Below are positions 11,993 to 12,276 of a DNA stretch of 12,276 nucleotides, in pieces. Both the position numbers and the translations under genes were made by a program. The notes under the pieces were generated by a model that saw only the letters and a list, made by a program, of their open reading frames with translations, was not told the origin of the DNA and did no database searches. How positions within the stretch are numbered: the stretch's first letter is position 1; the number at the start of each line of letters is the position of its first letter. The DNA lies in contig JAGQHR010000037.1 of NCBI GenBank assembly GCA_020431745.1, positions 1 to 12,276 on the forward strand, given 5' to 3'. The stretch comes from Candidatus Eiseniibacteriota bacterium. GTDB taxonomy: Bacteria; Eisenbacteria; RBG-16-71-46; CAIMUX01.

Positions 11993-12276
11993 CACGGAGG
12001 AACCGATTGGCGATCCCCCGCGGAGCGTCAGAATCGTGCCGGGGCGACCGACTCCATCGCTTGTTGACCCGAGCGATCGCGGCGGATGGGGCCGGCGATG
12101 GCCATGGCGATGCGAACAGGGACGCGAACGCGACGGCGCCGGAGCCGGCGATAGCCGCGGCGATTGCAGACGCAAACGCGATGGCGCCGGAGCTGGCGAT
12201 AGCTACGGCGATTGCAGACGCAAACGCGACGCGACGACGATAACGATAGCGATTCCGCTGCTACCGCCGACGACGA
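11993..12276. other. Right-edge interval without a convincing gene
   Basis: After the DinB stop I see no clear terminator. A plus-strand frame from TTG at 12061 to TAA at 12243 would give about 60 Ala-rich residues through the 48-bp repeat, but it has no Shine-Dalgarno sequence and no independent support. One minus-strand frame is open from the right edge to about 12033 and could be the end of a gene entering from outside. Its Arg/Cys-rich translation looks like antisense of the repeat. Confidence 0.4.
12121..12231. repeat. 48-bp tandem repeat, 2.3 copies
   Basis: Copies at 12121-12168 and 12169-12216 differ at only five positions, and a third copy begins at 12217-12231 before the similarity ends. 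The unit is GC-rich and a multiple of three. In one plus-strand frame it would read a 16-residue repeat, DANATAPEPAIAAAIA then DANAMAPELAIATAIA, ending with TAA at 12241-12243. The bases just before it (about 12085-12120) are rich in GCGATGG/GCGAAC micro-repeats. Confidence 0.85.

Noticed and set aside
12061..12243. Small Ala-rich repeat protein starting at TTG 12061
   Set aside because: No Shine-Dalgarno sequence and no support beyond the repeat itself; reported only as a repeat.

Overview
The window is GC-rich chromosomal DNA from a bacterium, with seven protein genes: six complete and one cut by the left edge. Both secreted peptidases end in C-terminal modules typical of T9SS/FlgD-like Ig sorting domains. 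Such endings on multidomain secreted hydrolases, in a high-GC genome, are what I know from FCB-related candidate lineages such as Eisenbacteria, Krumholzibacteriota or Gemmatimonadota-like bacteria. This placement is inference; no rRNA or other phylogenetic marker lies in the window. I see no tRNA, rRNA, CRISPR array, insertion sequence or prophage gene.

Layout from left to right. (1) 1-423, minus: the N-terminal 141 residues of a GldA/CcmA-like ABC transporter ATPase, with its own sigma70-like promoter (645-674) and a leader of about 215 nt holding an inverted repeat. (2) 764-2773, minus: a DUF2339 polytopic membrane protein. (3) 2774-3048: a divergent intergenic region with a perfect 13-bp-stem hairpin. 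(4) 3049-5505 and 5712-8339, plus: two consecutive, divergent members of the M28 zinc peptidase family. Both keep the full metal-ligand set, both have signal peptides, and their accessory domains differ. A strong intrinsic terminator and then a good promoter separate them, so they are probably two transcription units. (5) 8340-8576: degenerate tandem repeats and a long hairpin between convergent genes. (6) 8577-10145, minus: an unrecognised exported protein of 522 aa with an arginine-rich quasi-repeated N-terminus; its Shine-Dalgarno sequence can be buried in a 9-bp stem. (7) About 10292-10665: a GC-rich minisatellite of 18-bp half-units arranged as 35/36-bp units. (8) 10667-11404, minus, and 11522-11992, plus: a divergent pair, an ABATE/CGNR zinc-finger regulator and a DinB-family protein. 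(9) 11993-12276: no convincing gene, but a 48-bp tandem repeat.

The functional theme is extracellular protein degradation plus envelope functions. The two M28 enzymes could act together on peptides outside the cell or at the cell surface. The CGNR/DinB pair looks like a small stress or thiol-response module, with the regulator possibly controlling both genes. I do not see an obvious new multi-gene system. The most unusual items are the minisatellite, the unknown exported protein with its possible RNA switch, and the large alpha/beta module inside the second peptidase.
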